Virus record (IMG/VR): IMGVR_UViG_3300006810_000420
Coordinates: 1-22,912 of that record
DNA: 22,912 bases
Direction: 5' to 3' (one strand)
Origin: a virus
The translations under genes and the position numbers were made by a program. Positions 1 through 7,404 of this stretch are shown here, one piece after another. Below the pieces are notes generated by a model. The model worked only from the letters and a program-made list of their open reading frames with translations, had not been told where the DNA came from and did not search any database. Each line of letters starts with the position of its first letter. Position 1 is the stretch's first letter.

Positions 1-405
1 ATTCTTGACATAGGTTACTTGATCTTGCCAGTCCACATAGCAACTGCATCCCTCGACTGAACCGCGAAATGCCTTGCCATCGAACTTTAGTATTGTATCA
101 CAGTTTCCTTTGTGTGTCAACCCCTCTTTGATGGATTCAAGGTTATTAAATCCGAGAAATGACTCTTTAGCAAAATCATAATTCTTTACTCTGATTGCTT
201 CACCATCTAGTGTTGCTTCAATAACGAATTGCCGATATGGCGCATCCAGAGCGTAATTATATGCTTGTTCTCCATAAAACATGGAGTCGGTTCCTGGCAC
301 TTTTTTATGTGTCAAGCGCACCATAGCATATTTGGCAGGATATGAAAATGCCTGAACTTTATTCTCCCACGTTCCCTCAAACCAATCACAAAATACATCA
401 ATCAT
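1..405 (-). CDS. cpeT: CpeT/CpcT-like phycobiliprotein lyase (3' end cut by window edge)
   Basis: I translated this reading frame by hand. It starts at ATG 405-403 and runs off the left edge after 135 codons. The protein begins MIDVFCDWFEGTWENKVQAF and continues with the CpeT-family pattern: a W-x2-G-x-W-x-N-x2-QA block, a proline/alanine/VR segment, GEQAYNYALDAPYRQFV and then a DG...RVKNYDF segment. The CpeT/CpcT family attaches or chaperones bilins on cyanobacterial phycobiliproteins, and cpeT is a known cyanophage auxiliary metabolic gene, so it would act in the host cytoplasm on light-harvesting proteins. Its first 8 bases overlap the end of the upstream gene (398-664), suggesting translational coupling. 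Lyase activity is inferred from the family; in phages the substrate is often unclear. Confidence 0.85.
   Translation of the reverse strand, partial: MIDVFCDWFEGTWENKVQAFSYPAKYAMVRLTHKKVPGTDSMFYGEQAYNYALDAPYRQFVIEATLDGEAIRVKNYDFAKESFLGFNNLESIKEGLTHKGNCDTILKFDGKAFRGSVEGCSCYVDWQDQVTYVKN
92..120 (-). promoter_or_regulatory. Candidate sigma70 promoter inside the cpeT-like gene
   Basis: On the minus strand, TTGACA (120-115) is followed after exactly 17 bases by TACAAT (97-92). It matches 11 of 12 consensus positions but lies inside coding sequence, so it may be chance. If real, it would transcribe the last part of cpeT and genes beyond the left edge. Confidence 0.35.
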
Positions 406-664
406 CTTTAGGTAATAGTTCGGGATCATTAACTTCAATTTCAAACATCAGAGGATGTGCTTCCTCGTCAACAAGATATGAAGACCACTTGAACATTTCT
501 TCATCGTCCCAGTCTTTTCCTTGCAAAGCTTCGGTCTGGACTGCTGGATGATCCTGCACAATCTGTGGTAGTTCATCAAAGGTATATGGGATACCTTGTA
601 TGAAATACATACGAACCACCATGCCCATATAGAAACAATAGGATTGGGAAAGTGTGTATTTCAT
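398..664 (-). CDS. Hypothetical protein, 88 aa
   Basis: I do not recognise a family. The protein starts MKYTLSQSYCFYMGMVVRMY, which is hydrophobic and rich in Tyr and Met, and ends in an acidic stretch (EIEVNDPELLPKDD). The first 25 residues could be a short membrane-associated segment, but no clear signal peptide is visible. The ATG at 664-662 is supported by GGAG at 673-670, five bases upstream. That ribosome binding site lies in one arm of a 9-bp hairpin (669-695), and a late-promoter box lies between tRNA-Leu and this gene. The gene overlaps the cpeT-like gene by 8 bases, so the two are probably co-expressed. Confidence 0.7.
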   Translation of the reverse strand: MKYTLSQSYCFYMGMVVRMYFIQGIPYTFDELPQIVQDHPAVQTEALQGKDWDDEEMFKWSSYLVDEEAHPLMFEIEVNDPELLPKDD

Positions 665-668
665 AACA

Positions 669-695
669 TCTCCACTACGAATTATTTAGTGGAGA
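669..695 (-). promoter_or_regulatory. Hairpin masking the ribosome binding site of the 398-664 gene
   Basis: TCTCCACTA (669-677) and TAGTGGAGA (687-695) form a perfect 9-bp inverted repeat with a 9-base loop. The downstream arm, read on the minus strand, contains the GGAG Shine-Dalgarno sequence (673-670). An RNA reading through from the tRNA promoter would carry both arms and could hide this site. An RNA starting from the late box inside the hairpin would lack the upstream arm. Confidence 0.6.
682..689 (-). promoter_or_regulatory. Candidate late promoter box CTAAATAA
   Basis: CTAAATAA on the minus strand resembles the T4-type late promoter (TATAAATA) and the CTAAATA variant known from cyanophages. 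The start of transcription would fall near 674-676, upstream of the 398-664 gene. The box sits between tRNA-Leu and that gene, inside the hairpin loop and one stem arm. Confidence 0.6.
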
Positions 696-696
696 A

Positions 697-780
697 TGGG
701 ACGAGAGAGACTTGAACTCTCACGGGCATATGCCCAACAGATTTTAAGTCTGGTGCGTCTACCGATTCCGCCACCGTCCC
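697..780 (-). tRNA. tRNA-Leu (anticodon UAA)
   Basis: On the minus strand the sequence starts GGGACGGTGGCGGAATCGG and folds as a class II tRNA. The acceptor stem is GGGACGG paired with TCGTCCC, followed by discriminator A at 697. The anticodon loop is CTTAAAA with TAA as anticodon. The long variable arm is built on GGGCATATGCCC, and the T arm contains GTTCAAGTC. CCA is not encoded. Many T4-like cyanophages carry tRNA-Leu(UAA). A consensus sigma70 promoter lies just upstream. Confidence 0.95.
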
Positions 781-794
781 TTGAGAACCCTCAT

Positions 795-823
795 ATTATA
801 ACCGATGAGGGCGGCAGTGTCAA
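795..823 (-). promoter_or_regulatory. Consensus sigma70 promoter for tRNA-Leu
   Basis: TTGACA (823-818), a 17-base spacer and TATAAT (800-795) make a perfect consensus host-type promoter on the minus strand. Transcription would begin near 788, about eight bases before the tRNA. The -35 box overlaps the stop codon of the 820-1158 gene. CCCTCAT (788-794) and ATGAGGG (805-811) form a 7-bp inverted repeat around the -10 box, which could act as an operator or a weak terminator. Confidence 0.85.
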
Positions 824-1158
824 GAAATCCAGTTGACCTCGTTCAGGTACTGCAACGTTTCTTTGATAGACCCGACATGCTTGTATCCAATGGCTACTTG
901 TGGAAAAGTCGCTTCTTCTCCAAATTCGGCGTAAAATGCTTTTTCTGAATAATGTTTATCTACGCGATATTCTAGAAATTCGCTAATTTGAGGCAAACTG
1001 CGTAAAAGCATAGCCATGCGTTCGCACTCTTGATTGCCATTCGAGTAAATAACCGCTGTTTCTTTCATATTCGTGTTAATTACCATTTTTTTGGTTTCGT
1101 CACACCACACATAGGCAGTTTCAGTGCCGTCCTTGTGGATAATACTGTATCTAGTCAC
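820..1158 (-). CDS. Glutaredoxin-like protein with altered active site, 112 aa
   Basis: After about 30 extra N-terminal residues the protein shows a glutaredoxin-like order: AVIYSNGNQEC (beta strand and active-site loop), a helix with ERMAMLLRSL, then FLEYRVDKHY, FGEEATFPQVAIGYKHVG (the region with the cis-proline and the HVG substrate loop) and KETLQYL at the end. Glutaredoxins reduce disulfides with glutathione. The usual CxxC is NQEC here, so the N-terminal nucleophile cysteine is missing and only the second cysteine remains; activity is therefore doubtful. It overlaps the upstream gene by 8 bases (1151-1158) in a three-gene operon. The fold assignment is inferred from motif order. Confidence 0.6.
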   Translation of the reverse strand: MTRYSIIHKDGTETAYVWCDETKKMVINTNMKETAVIYSNGNQECERMAMLLRSLPQISEFLEYRVDKHYSEKAFYAEFGEEATFPQVAIGYKHVGSIKETLQYLNEVNWIS

Positions 1159-1462
1159 GTTGTCGCCAATCGTCTGGTTTGTCCTGTTTGAACCAATCTA
1201 CAATTTCATCTGCAGAACCGAACCCCGTTCTATGATTAGATGGGTCGGGGTCACCTAATCCCATCTTATTCATAAAATCATCCATACTGCCCTCCTCAAT
1301 CCCGTTGGACTGACGACGTGCTTTGTTTAACCAATCTCTAGCGGTTGTATGACGTTTAGCAAGCTTTTCTGCCCAAATCATATCCTCTAGTTTTACTTCT
1401 TCATTTTTTGCGATTTTTGAACAGATAAACTCTAAACGTAGTCGGTATTGCGTAGAAAGCAT
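1151..1462 (-). CDS. Conserved cyanophage-type hypothetical protein, 103 aa
   Basis: The function is unknown. The sequence has a helical N-terminal half (YRLRLEFICSKIAKNEEVKL, then EDMIWAEKLAKRHTTARDWL) and a polar C-terminal half with DDFMNKMGLGDPDPSNHRTG and DEIVDWF. This pattern resembles small proteins I recall from T4-like cyanophage genomes, but I cannot name a domain. Its stop overlaps the start of the glutaredoxin-like gene, and only one base separates it from the gene upstream, so the three genes from 1661 to 820 form one operon behind the promoter at 1684-1712. It is soluble, with no membrane segment. Confidence 0.75.
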   Translation of the reverse strand: MLSTQYRLRLEFICSKIAKNEEVKLEDMIWAEKLAKRHTTARDWLNKARRQSNGIEEGSMDDFMNKMGLGDPDPSNHRTGFGSADEIVDWFKQDKPDDWRQRD

Positions 1463-1463
1463 A

Positions 1464-1661
1464 TTACTCGTCCGATAGATAGTGCTCTAATTGGTTGATT
1501 CGCGTAAATTCTTGATATGCCAATTCAGAGCGAATATGGAGAATATCGCGAATATCGTCCACAATGAAAGTAGGGTCAATACCATCATCTAGGTATTTAT
1601 CGATCGCTTCCTTAAGGTAGCGATATCTATGCCACTCTTGTGAATAGGGTTTGTAGTGCAT
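1464..1661 (-). CDS. Small hypothetical protein, 65 aa, first gene of operon
   Basis: The protein starts MHYKPYSQEWHRYRYLKEAI and is almost entirely helical and charged, with DKYLDDGIDPTFIVDDIRDI in the middle and NQLEHYLSDE at the end. No known domain is visible. It is the first gene after a strong sigma70-type promoter (TATAAT at 1689-1684, about 23 bases before the ATG), so it is probably expressed early in infection together with the next two genes. Confidence 0.7.
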   Translation of the reverse strand: MHYKPYSQEWHRYRYLKEAIDKYLDDGIDPTFIVDDIRDILHIRSELAYQEFTRINQLEHYLSDE

Positions 1662-1683
1662 AATATAGCAGATTCATACAACG

Positions 1684-1712
1684 ATTATAGGGCAATATGC
1701 CAAAAAAGTCAA
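1684..1712 (-). promoter_or_regulatory. Sigma70-type promoter of the 1661-820 operon
   Basis: TTGACT (1712-1707), 17 bases and TATAAT (1689-1684) on the minus strand differ from consensus at one position. The -35 box straddles the stem and loop of the hairpin at 1699-1727. The promoter faces the three-gene operon that ends at 820. Confidence 0.8.
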
Positions 1713-1727
1713 CTCGACCTTTTTGGC
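1699..1727 (-). terminator. Hairpin after the spike gene, possible terminator
   Basis: GCCAAAAAAGTC (1699-1710) pairs with GACCTTTTTGGC (1716-1727) with one mismatch around a 5-base loop. It follows the spike gene, which ends at 1780, at the end of the late hub operon. The T-run is part of the stem rather than a free tail, so termination is likely but not certain. The hairpin also holds the -35 box of the next promoter. Confidence 0.45.
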
Positions 1728-1782
1728 GATTTTTTGGCGGCGAATTTTTTTCGACTTTTCTGTAATTGAAAGTCGATTTTTA
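1715..1782 (-). repeat. AT-rich intergenic repeat, copy A
   Basis: This stretch can be aligned by eye with 14230-14298. Both have CGACYTTTTTG at the left, then TTTTTGGCGG, then AATTTTTTTCG, then GTAAT, then AAAGTC. Copy A contains a second hairpin, TCGACTTT (1751-1758) with AAAGTCGA (1769-1776). Both copies follow the 3' end of a minus-strand structural gene. Confidence 0.55.
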
Positions 1783-2913
1783 GTTGAGGAAAATAGTAAG
1801 TGCTTTAACAGTAAGTGTACCACCAAACGATGCAGTTGTCACTCCAGCCATAGTGATCTTGTTTACACCTAAAGCAGATGTGATCTCAACACCACTTGCC
1901 ATAGTTGCCTTGAAAGATTGCTTGCCAGGTCCTAGTTTGAGATCCCAACATGCACCCACTACTGGTGGTTTGTCTCCTATAGCAGGAACAACACCAAGAA
2001 TCTCTTCCTCTTTAATACCACCAGCTTTGAAGTGGTGATTGCCTGTAGTATCTACACCAAAACCACCAGTGGTTGACTTGAGGTTGATGTTAGCAAGTGC
2101 ATTAAGGTTATAGTGACCACCAACACCAAGATAATAATTACCTGCGAGACTATGGTTGATAGTTCCAACAGTATTGGTAGCTTCAGTCGCTCCAGGTTGC
2201 GTGGTGTTGAGTGTCTTCTCACCAGCACCATCAGTATAGTCAGCACTTCCAATAGTTTTGTTATTGAATGATGTATCAAGGTTGTAATCACCACACCAGA
2301 TGCTCATCTTGCCATTGCCATCACCAACCTCAATGTTTACTGCTTCACCAGCCTTGAGTGTTAACGTCTTGAGAGCATTGATTGTAATGTTATCTCCCTT
2401 AAGATCGCAGGAGTCTCCCTGTGCCTCAATAGCGACCTTTCCCTCTGCGTAGACGGAATAAGCATGATCTTCTTTAGTAGACTCTCCCCTACTTCCTCTG
2501 TCATCTGCTGCTCTCGTTGAATCTTTAGGTCCTTTAGCTTGTACTGTGATGGTTCCATTGGCATTATGAATTTGATCAGCACTATTAAAAACTAGTTTAC
2601 CACCGCATCCAGACTGTCCTGGAACACCAGTAGAGAAGGTCATGTTACCTGTCTCGTCAAAGAACATAGCACTTTGACCGTTGGTTACAACGTAACCACC
2701 AGGCTGACCATCAGAACCCTCCCAGTCCATGCATGTCCATCCATTGGATACCCAATGAACTGTTGGTTTTGTCGAACAAAATTGTTTTGTACTTAATTCA
2801 TCACCTTTTCTGCCAGACGTGGGTTCGGCAGCACCATCTTGCCCAGCGAGTGTGCTGGATTTAGGAGATTTTTTGACAGTATCTGTCTTGTTATGTACGT
2901 TTGCACTTCCCAT
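1780..2913 (-). CDS. Beta-rich baseplate spike / needle-like protein (gp5 C-terminal type)
   Basis: This protein of about 377 aa is rich in Gly, Asn, Thr and alternating hydrophobic residues, as in the triple-stranded beta-helix at the C-terminus of T4 gp5 and in VgrG spikes. Examples are the segments YSVYAEGKVAIEAQGDSCDL, ITINALKTLTLKAGEAVNIE and GNYYLGVGGHYNLNALANIN. A likely role is the membrane-piercing tip or part of the central spike under the hub. I chose ATG 2913-2911 because it overlaps the gp5 stop as TAATG; an ATG at 2922 in the same frame would add three residues (MSI). It is the last gene of the hub operon. The assignment rests on composition and context, not on a recognised motif. 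Confidence 0.65.
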   Translation of the reverse strand: MGSANVHNKTDTVKKSPKSSTLAGQDGAAEPTSGRKGDELSTKQFCSTKPTVHWVSNGWTCMDWEGSDGQPGGYVVTNGQSAMFFDETGNMTFSTGVPGQSGCGGKLVFNSADQIHNANGTITVQAKGPKDSTRAADDRGSRGESTKEDHAYSVYAEGKVAIEAQGDSCDLKGDNITINALKTLTLKAGEAVNIEVGDGNGKMSIWCGDYNLDTSFNNKTIGSADYTDGAGEKTLNTTQPGATEATNTVGTINHSLAGNYYLGVGGHYNLNALANINLKSTTGGFGVDTTGNHHFKAGGIKEEEILGVVPAIGDKPPVVGACWDLKLGPGKQSFKATMASGVEITSALGVNKITMAGVTTASFGGTLTVKALTIFLN

Positions 2914-5900
2914 TATGGACAATCAATATATTTACCAGTACCAATCTTGACAGCACCTCTAACAGCAAGGTCATCGGGATCAAGACATATCATATTTGGA
3001 AGCACAATTGCTCCGCTACCACCACCCCCAATGATTTTCACTGTAGGGGTCTTTGTGTATTTAATTGTTCTGTCTAGAATTCTAACACTAATTACAAATC
3101 CTCTTTCATCGATGATTGCTTCGGCAATATCTGCCTCACCATTTATGTATACAGCGGGAGGTGTGCTGTATTTGATACCAGGAGCAATAAGTGTGAAAGA
3201 ATCAATGATACACTCCAACCCATTACCTTCGGGAGTGTTGACTTTGTATCCTAGACCTGGCTTGGTGACTCTAATTTCAGATACATATCCTTTGTCATCA
3301 AGAAGAGCGATAGCAGTAGCACCGAATCCTTGACCAGAACTGATGATAACCTTTGGTGCTTCGGAGTATCTATCTCCAGTATCTTTAACAGGAATACTAA
3401 TGATACTTCCAGCATCATCTGTAATAGCATCACCCGCTCTTGGTTTGTTAAGTTCAACTCTTACTGGTGCTGCAACAGTTTCTTCATCAACATAAGTTCC
3501 TACAATAGTAACCTCTTCAAAAGCATCATATCCAACGACTTTGAAGTAAACTTTTTCATCCCTTTCATCATCTAAATCATCAACAATACCTACAATAACT
3601 CTTGCAGTATTGTTACGAACAACAAAAGTTCCAGACAAATCATCCTGGACTACATCATCAGGAGAAATATCACCGTAGAGAAGGTACTCTAAACGTGTGC
3701 CATCAGCAATGTTTTCAGTGGTGATGGTGTAGTAGATGTCCTCACCTTCGTAGTAAAGTTCTTTGTCTGCTTCTACAAATACAGATTCGCGAGGGACAGT
3801 GTTTGGATTGTAGAAAGGATTGACTAGACCGTATGCATCATATGTAATTCTAACTCTTGCTGTTGCGTTTGTATCATCATCATTCTCATCAACAACAGTG
3901 AATAACATTTCCTGGTAATCGGATGTCAAGACATCATCTTCAGCAATTTGCACCTGAACTGTACCAATACCAAGAGGAATTTGTACTTCCACAACCTCAT
4001 CATTTTCATTGATGAATTCTTCAGTAACAGTTTCAATCTCTGTGATCACATAGTCTCCAGTCAGGCTTCCGCCAACAATATATTCTGGGAGAATAGTATC
4101 TCCACTCAATCTATATTTGAGAATGGTTCCGATAGGAACATTAGATGTTCTGATAGTATATGTAATCGTATCTCCTTCTGTTACTAGAGTAGGGTCAGCC
4201 ACCACCGTGTAATATCTTGTACCACTAGGATCTACTGGTAGGTCATCGAGATTATCCTCTGGGAATAAATCATCAAGAGCACCATCATCGGGGATGATAC
4301 CAGGGGGAGTGGTAGAAGCACCGCCATTAAAGAATGGTGTACCATCATCACCATCAGGAAATTGTGGTACATATCTGGGATCGTTTGATGGATCGGCAGC
4401 AGTTGATGGGAAGAAGTTGTCTGGCGTATCGACACCTGGGAAGAGATTGCCAGGAGGTTTTGAACCATCAGTAGGAATTTCTGGTGGATCCCACTCGGGA
4501 ACACCACCAACGAATACTACTTTAGTTGGGGGAGCATCGGAATAATCTTCAGACTCTGGGCAATCAAAACGCTCACCAGTATCTCCTGCGGCAAGATCTT
4601 TCAATAGATTGTCTAGGAAATCTTCATCATCTTCATCAGTTCCACAGTCGTTACACTTAACAGTTTCCTCTGAACACTTACCACTAGGTCCGCTGCAGTT
4701 AATACCGAGGAACGACATCACTTTTTGAATTGCTGATGATACAATGTCTACCGTACCACCAATTAATGACAGGATAGATTGAATCGGTCCAAGAATTTGA
4801 GCGATCAATCCATCAATCAACGACAAGATTTGATTAACGATACCATCTACTAGATTGATGACAGCACAGGCAGCAGGAGAAAAAATCTCCATAATAAAAT
4901 CAAACAGCAAGTCAGTTAAGAACTGAACCAACTTGTCAATAAGATCTTCAATAGCACAACCAAGAGCCTCAAGAACTTGGTCTAAAGTCTTCTTAATTGT
5001 CTTCAGTACGTTACCTTTAGATTTGACGGTATCATAATCTTTCTTTGGATCAACAGGTACTTTTTCTTTCTCTTCCTCTGGTACGTTGAGACCTAGTGCA
5101 ATCTTAACTAGGTCTTCAATACCAGTACGAATATTTCTAATAATTTCTGATTGAATTCTACCAACTAAACTTCTGACCAGTCTTGTAACTCTGCCAATAT
5201 GGTAGCGAGCAATCTCTACCTTATCGTACAAAAATCCATTGATCTGACTGACATAGTAACTACCAAGTTGCCCACCAGATGCTTGGTTCGCTGCCAACAT
5301 ATCACCAATGATGTTAGTCAGTTGTTTCGAGAAGTTACTCTCCGTACCACAAGTAGGGTTGGCAATGGTGACACATGCTTTAGAACCGATAGGGTTTGCT
5401 TCGCTATGTTTGCCACGCAATGCTGCGATGATAGCAGGAGCACCATTCTCTTCATGAGATTGTGCTGCCTTTGGTTCACCACCATCAATGTTAGCACCAG
5501 TCTCTGGATCTTTTCCATCTGCTGCTTTAACAGACCTGTGTGCCTGTGCCTTTACCTTTGGATCAGTGTAAGTAGTGAATGCTTTACCTTCACCAGAGTC
5601 TTGTGGCTCATCCACCATGACTTCAGTAGCACCAGCAGTGTGACCAATCGATCCCATGATGATCGGTTTCTGCTTGTCATTATCAAGGAAGAATCCAGTG
5701 ACCCAGTTACCTGCTCGTAGTTCTACAGTAGCACCAGTGACACCACCATCACTGAAGGGTGTGGTGACTGGCAGCATGACTTGTGCCCAAGGTAAGTCCT
5801 TCGTTGCAGTAGTATCCTTGAGGTTGTGACCAATAATTCTTACACGATACCTACCAGACTTTTTAGGATCATCAGTACCAGATGTTTCAATCTGACCAAT

Positions 5901-5966
5901 CCACCAGTGGAAGCCATCATCTCCCACCTGATTTGTCTGCATTAATGATGATAATACGGGATCCAT
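2913..5966 (-). CDS. 5: gp5-like baseplate hub protein with OB fold, 1017 aa, no lysozyme domain
   Basis: Residues about 18-112 match the gp5/VgrG OB fold: WWIGQIE, GRYRVRIIGH, LPWAQVMLP, GNWVTGFFLDND and PIIMGSIGH. Residues about 210-420 are long amphipathic helices, followed by a cluster of cysteines near 424-441 and a proline/aspartate-rich linker. About 585-700 and 735-850 are two Calx-beta-like repeats (VTEGDTITYTI, YYEGEDIYYTI). The C-terminus has repeats of the YSEAPKVIISSG...GFGA and YTKTPTVKIIGGGGSGA type. T4 gp5 (575 aa) carries a lysozyme between the OB fold and the needle; no such domain is seen here. It lies directly downstream of the gp27-like gene, matching the gp27-gp5 hub partnership. 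The identification as hub OB protein is firm; the roles of the middle domains are inferred. Confidence 0.85.
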   Translation of the reverse strand: MDPVLSSLMQTNQVGDDGFHWWIGQIETSGTDDPKKSGRYRVRIIGHNLKDTTATKDLPWAQVMLPVTTPFSDGGVTGATVELRAGNWVTGFFLDNDKQKPIIMGSIGHTAGATEVMVDEPQDSGEGKAFTTYTDPKVKAQAHRSVKAADGKDPETGANIDGGEPKAAQSHEENGAPAIIAALRGKHSEANPIGSKACVTIANPTCGTESNFSKQLTNIIGDMLAANQASGGQLGSYYVSQINGFLYDKVEIARYHIGRVTRLVRSLVGRIQSEIIRNIRTGIEDLVKIALGLNVPEEEKEKVPVDPKKDYDTVKSKGNVLKTIKKTLDQVLEALGCAIEDLIDKLVQFLTDLLFDFIMEIFSPAACAVINLVDGIVNQILSLIDGLIAQILGPIQSILSLIGGTVDIVSSAIQKVMSFLGINCSGPSGKCSEETVKCNDCGTDEDDEDFLDNLLKDLAAGDTGERFDCPESEDYSDAPPTKVVFVGGVPEWDPPEIPTDGSKPPGNLFPGVDTPDNFFPSTAADPSNDPRYVPQFPDGDDGTPFFNGGASTTPPGIIPDDGALDDLFPEDNLDDLPVDPSGTRYYTVVADPTLVTEGDTITYTIRTSNVPIGTILKYRLSGDTILPEYIVGGSLTGDYVITEIETVTEEFINENDEVVEVQIPLGIGTVQVQIAEDDVLTSDYQEMLFTVVDENDDDTNATARVRITYDAYGLVNPFYNPNTVPRESVFVEADKELYYEGEDIYYTITTENIADGTRLEYLLYGDISPDDVVQDDLSGTFVVRNNTARVIVGIVDDLDDERDEKVYFKVVGYDAFEEVTIVGTYVDEETVAAPVRVELNKPRAGDAITDDAGSIISIPVKDTGDRYSEAPKVIISSGQGFGATAIALLDDKGYVSEIRVTKPGLGYKVNTPEGNGLECIIDSFTLIAPGIKYSTPPAVYINGEADIAEAIIDERGFVISVRILDRTIKYTKTPTVKIIGGGGSGAIVLPNMICLDPDDLAVRGAVKIGTGKYIDCP

Positions 5967-5987
5967 ACCGAGCAGCAGTTACAAGAT

Positions 5988-5995
5988 TATTTATT
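5988..5995 (-). promoter_or_regulatory. Candidate late promoter box AATAAATA
   Basis: AATAAATA on the minus strand overlaps the stop codon of the gp27-like gene and lies 22 bases before the gp5-like ATG. It matches the T4 late box at seven of eight positions. It may boost expression of the gp5-like and spike genes within the operon. Confidence 0.5.
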
Positions 5996-7403
5996 AGGCA
6001 GTTTCAGCCTTTGAATCACCATCTCTACGACCATAAGAGTCGCGGATCAGAGTGAGGTGGGTGTTGCCTTTGATGTTCTTAAAATCATATGCATGATTCA
6101 CTTTAGCAATAAGATATACACCACTGTGTTCTGGGTCCCAAGACTCTTCAGATCTATCCTGACTAGGAATCATATTAGGAATAAAAATCTCTACAGTTTC
6201 ACCCACCTTTAATTCTGGATGAAGTGGAATAGTTATCTTTACTTCTTGATTGTTTAAACTTTCTAATCTAGAGATAGACTGTGCAACATAACTCTTCTGC
6301 CAGTCAGGAAACTCGGCAGCATTGCTACCACCATCTTTCTTCTCGGGTGATGCTACTTCAGTGCCATCAAACCATGTCTCATGATCAATCAGTGCTGACA
6401 TGATTCTTGTGGGTTTCGATGCCAGATCTGCCTGTCCCTTGAGCATACCTGACTGCGATCCAAGGTGACTCATCTCTTCAAAAGAATCTTTGAGCGAATA
6501 TGCATACTCTTCGTATGCTCCAGTGCTGTAGTTGTAGAAGCATACAACAGAAGAGTACGTTCCCATCCTTAACTTTGTTAGCAAGTCAATCTCTTGTTTG
6601 AAATCAATATTGAGAATTTTATTTCTAGCCGAGTTTTGTAGTCCTTCATTCTCTTGATACAATTGAAGAACTGGAGGGTTTTTTTCTATTGAGTTAAGTC
6701 TATCGATAGAATTAAAATGATATCCATCATAGTTTTCATAGAAAAAATAACCAGCAGAACCACTCATCTTTCCATAAGCACCAGAGTCAATGTCAGCGAC
6801 ACCTCCTTGACCATCTGATGTAGTGCCGCCAGATGATTCTGTAGTTTTATTTTCTGCATCTTGCGCCACAGATTTTGATAACAACCCCTTGATAATTGAG
6901 AAGGGTGTCTTCTTACCTGGATGAAATTTAACCTGGAACAAAGCAGGATCTGTTTTGATTTCTTTTTCTGTCTTTAAATTATCTGACAATAAACTCTTGA
7001 CAATAGCATCTGGTTTACCTGTTAATAATTTTGGCAAACGGATTGTCTCGTTAATTAAAGCCTCTTTGGAGATCAATCCTAATTTATAATACTGCACTCG
7101 ATCAGAACTTGATCTATCAGAGACTCTAAAAATTTTAAAAGTATATTCAACATCATCATCTATATCATTTGCTTCCAATTTTATAGTGATGTCTTCATAC
7201 CCTTGAATAGGTAGACTAGCAATCAAGTTTTCACCAGAATCAGCAACCAAAAGAGTTGCCTCTCTTGTAGGCAGATTTATATTTTCAAAGTAGTGCATAG
7301 TCTGCACCATGTCAATGATATCTTTTTCATCACCACCAATGGACTTGATGACGACACTCTTTGGTTTAAAACTAGAAGCGTATTGTAATTCGTGTTGCGC
7401 CAT
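5994..7403 (-). CDS. gp27-like baseplate hub protein, 469 aa
   Basis: The protein combines beta-rich N-terminal sequence (VVIKSIGGDEKDIIDMVQTM, YEDITIKLEAND, YTFKIFRVSDR) with a central segment GYFFYENYDGYHFNSIDRL that I associate with the hub domain of phage gp27-like proteins. Its C-terminal part ends KVGETVEIFIPN, HSGVYLIAKVNHAYD and THLTLIRDSYGRR, typical of the second tail-tube-like domain. T4 gp27 is 391 aa and forms the trimeric hub ring that joins the tail tube to gp5. The next gene downstream is the gp5-like protein, which agrees. It begins one base after the upstream gene's stop (TAATATGG). A low-complexity insert around residues 185-215 is extra. I regard the hub role as likely. 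Confidence 0.75.
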   Translation of the reverse strand: MAQHELQYASSFKPKSVVIKSIGGDEKDIIDMVQTMHYFENINLPTREATLLVADSGENLIASLPIQGYEDITIKLEANDIDDDVEYTFKIFRVSDRSSSDRVQYYKLGLISKEALINETIRLPKLLTGKPDAIVKSLLSDNLKTEKEIKTDPALFQVKFHPGKKTPFSIIKGLLSKSVAQDAENKTTESSGGTTSDGQGGVADIDSGAYGKMSGSAGYFFYENYDGYHFNSIDRLNSIEKNPPVLQLYQENEGLQNSARNKILNIDFKQEIDLLTKLRMGTYSSVVCFYNYSTGAYEEYAYSLKDSFEEMSHLGSQSGMLKGQADLASKPTRIMSALIDHETWFDGTEVASPEKKDGGSNAAEFPDWQKSYVAQSISRLESLNNQEVKITIPLHPELKVGETVEIFIPNMIPSQDRSEESWDPEHSGVYLIAKVNHAYDFKNIKGNTHLTLIRDSYGRRDGDSKAETA

Positions 7404-7404
7404 A

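Noticed and set aside
2839-5720. Several plus-strand frames of 79-173 codons
   Set aside because: They lie antisense to the gp5-like gene, have no ribosome binding sites or recognisable domains, and the minus-strand protein is clearly real.
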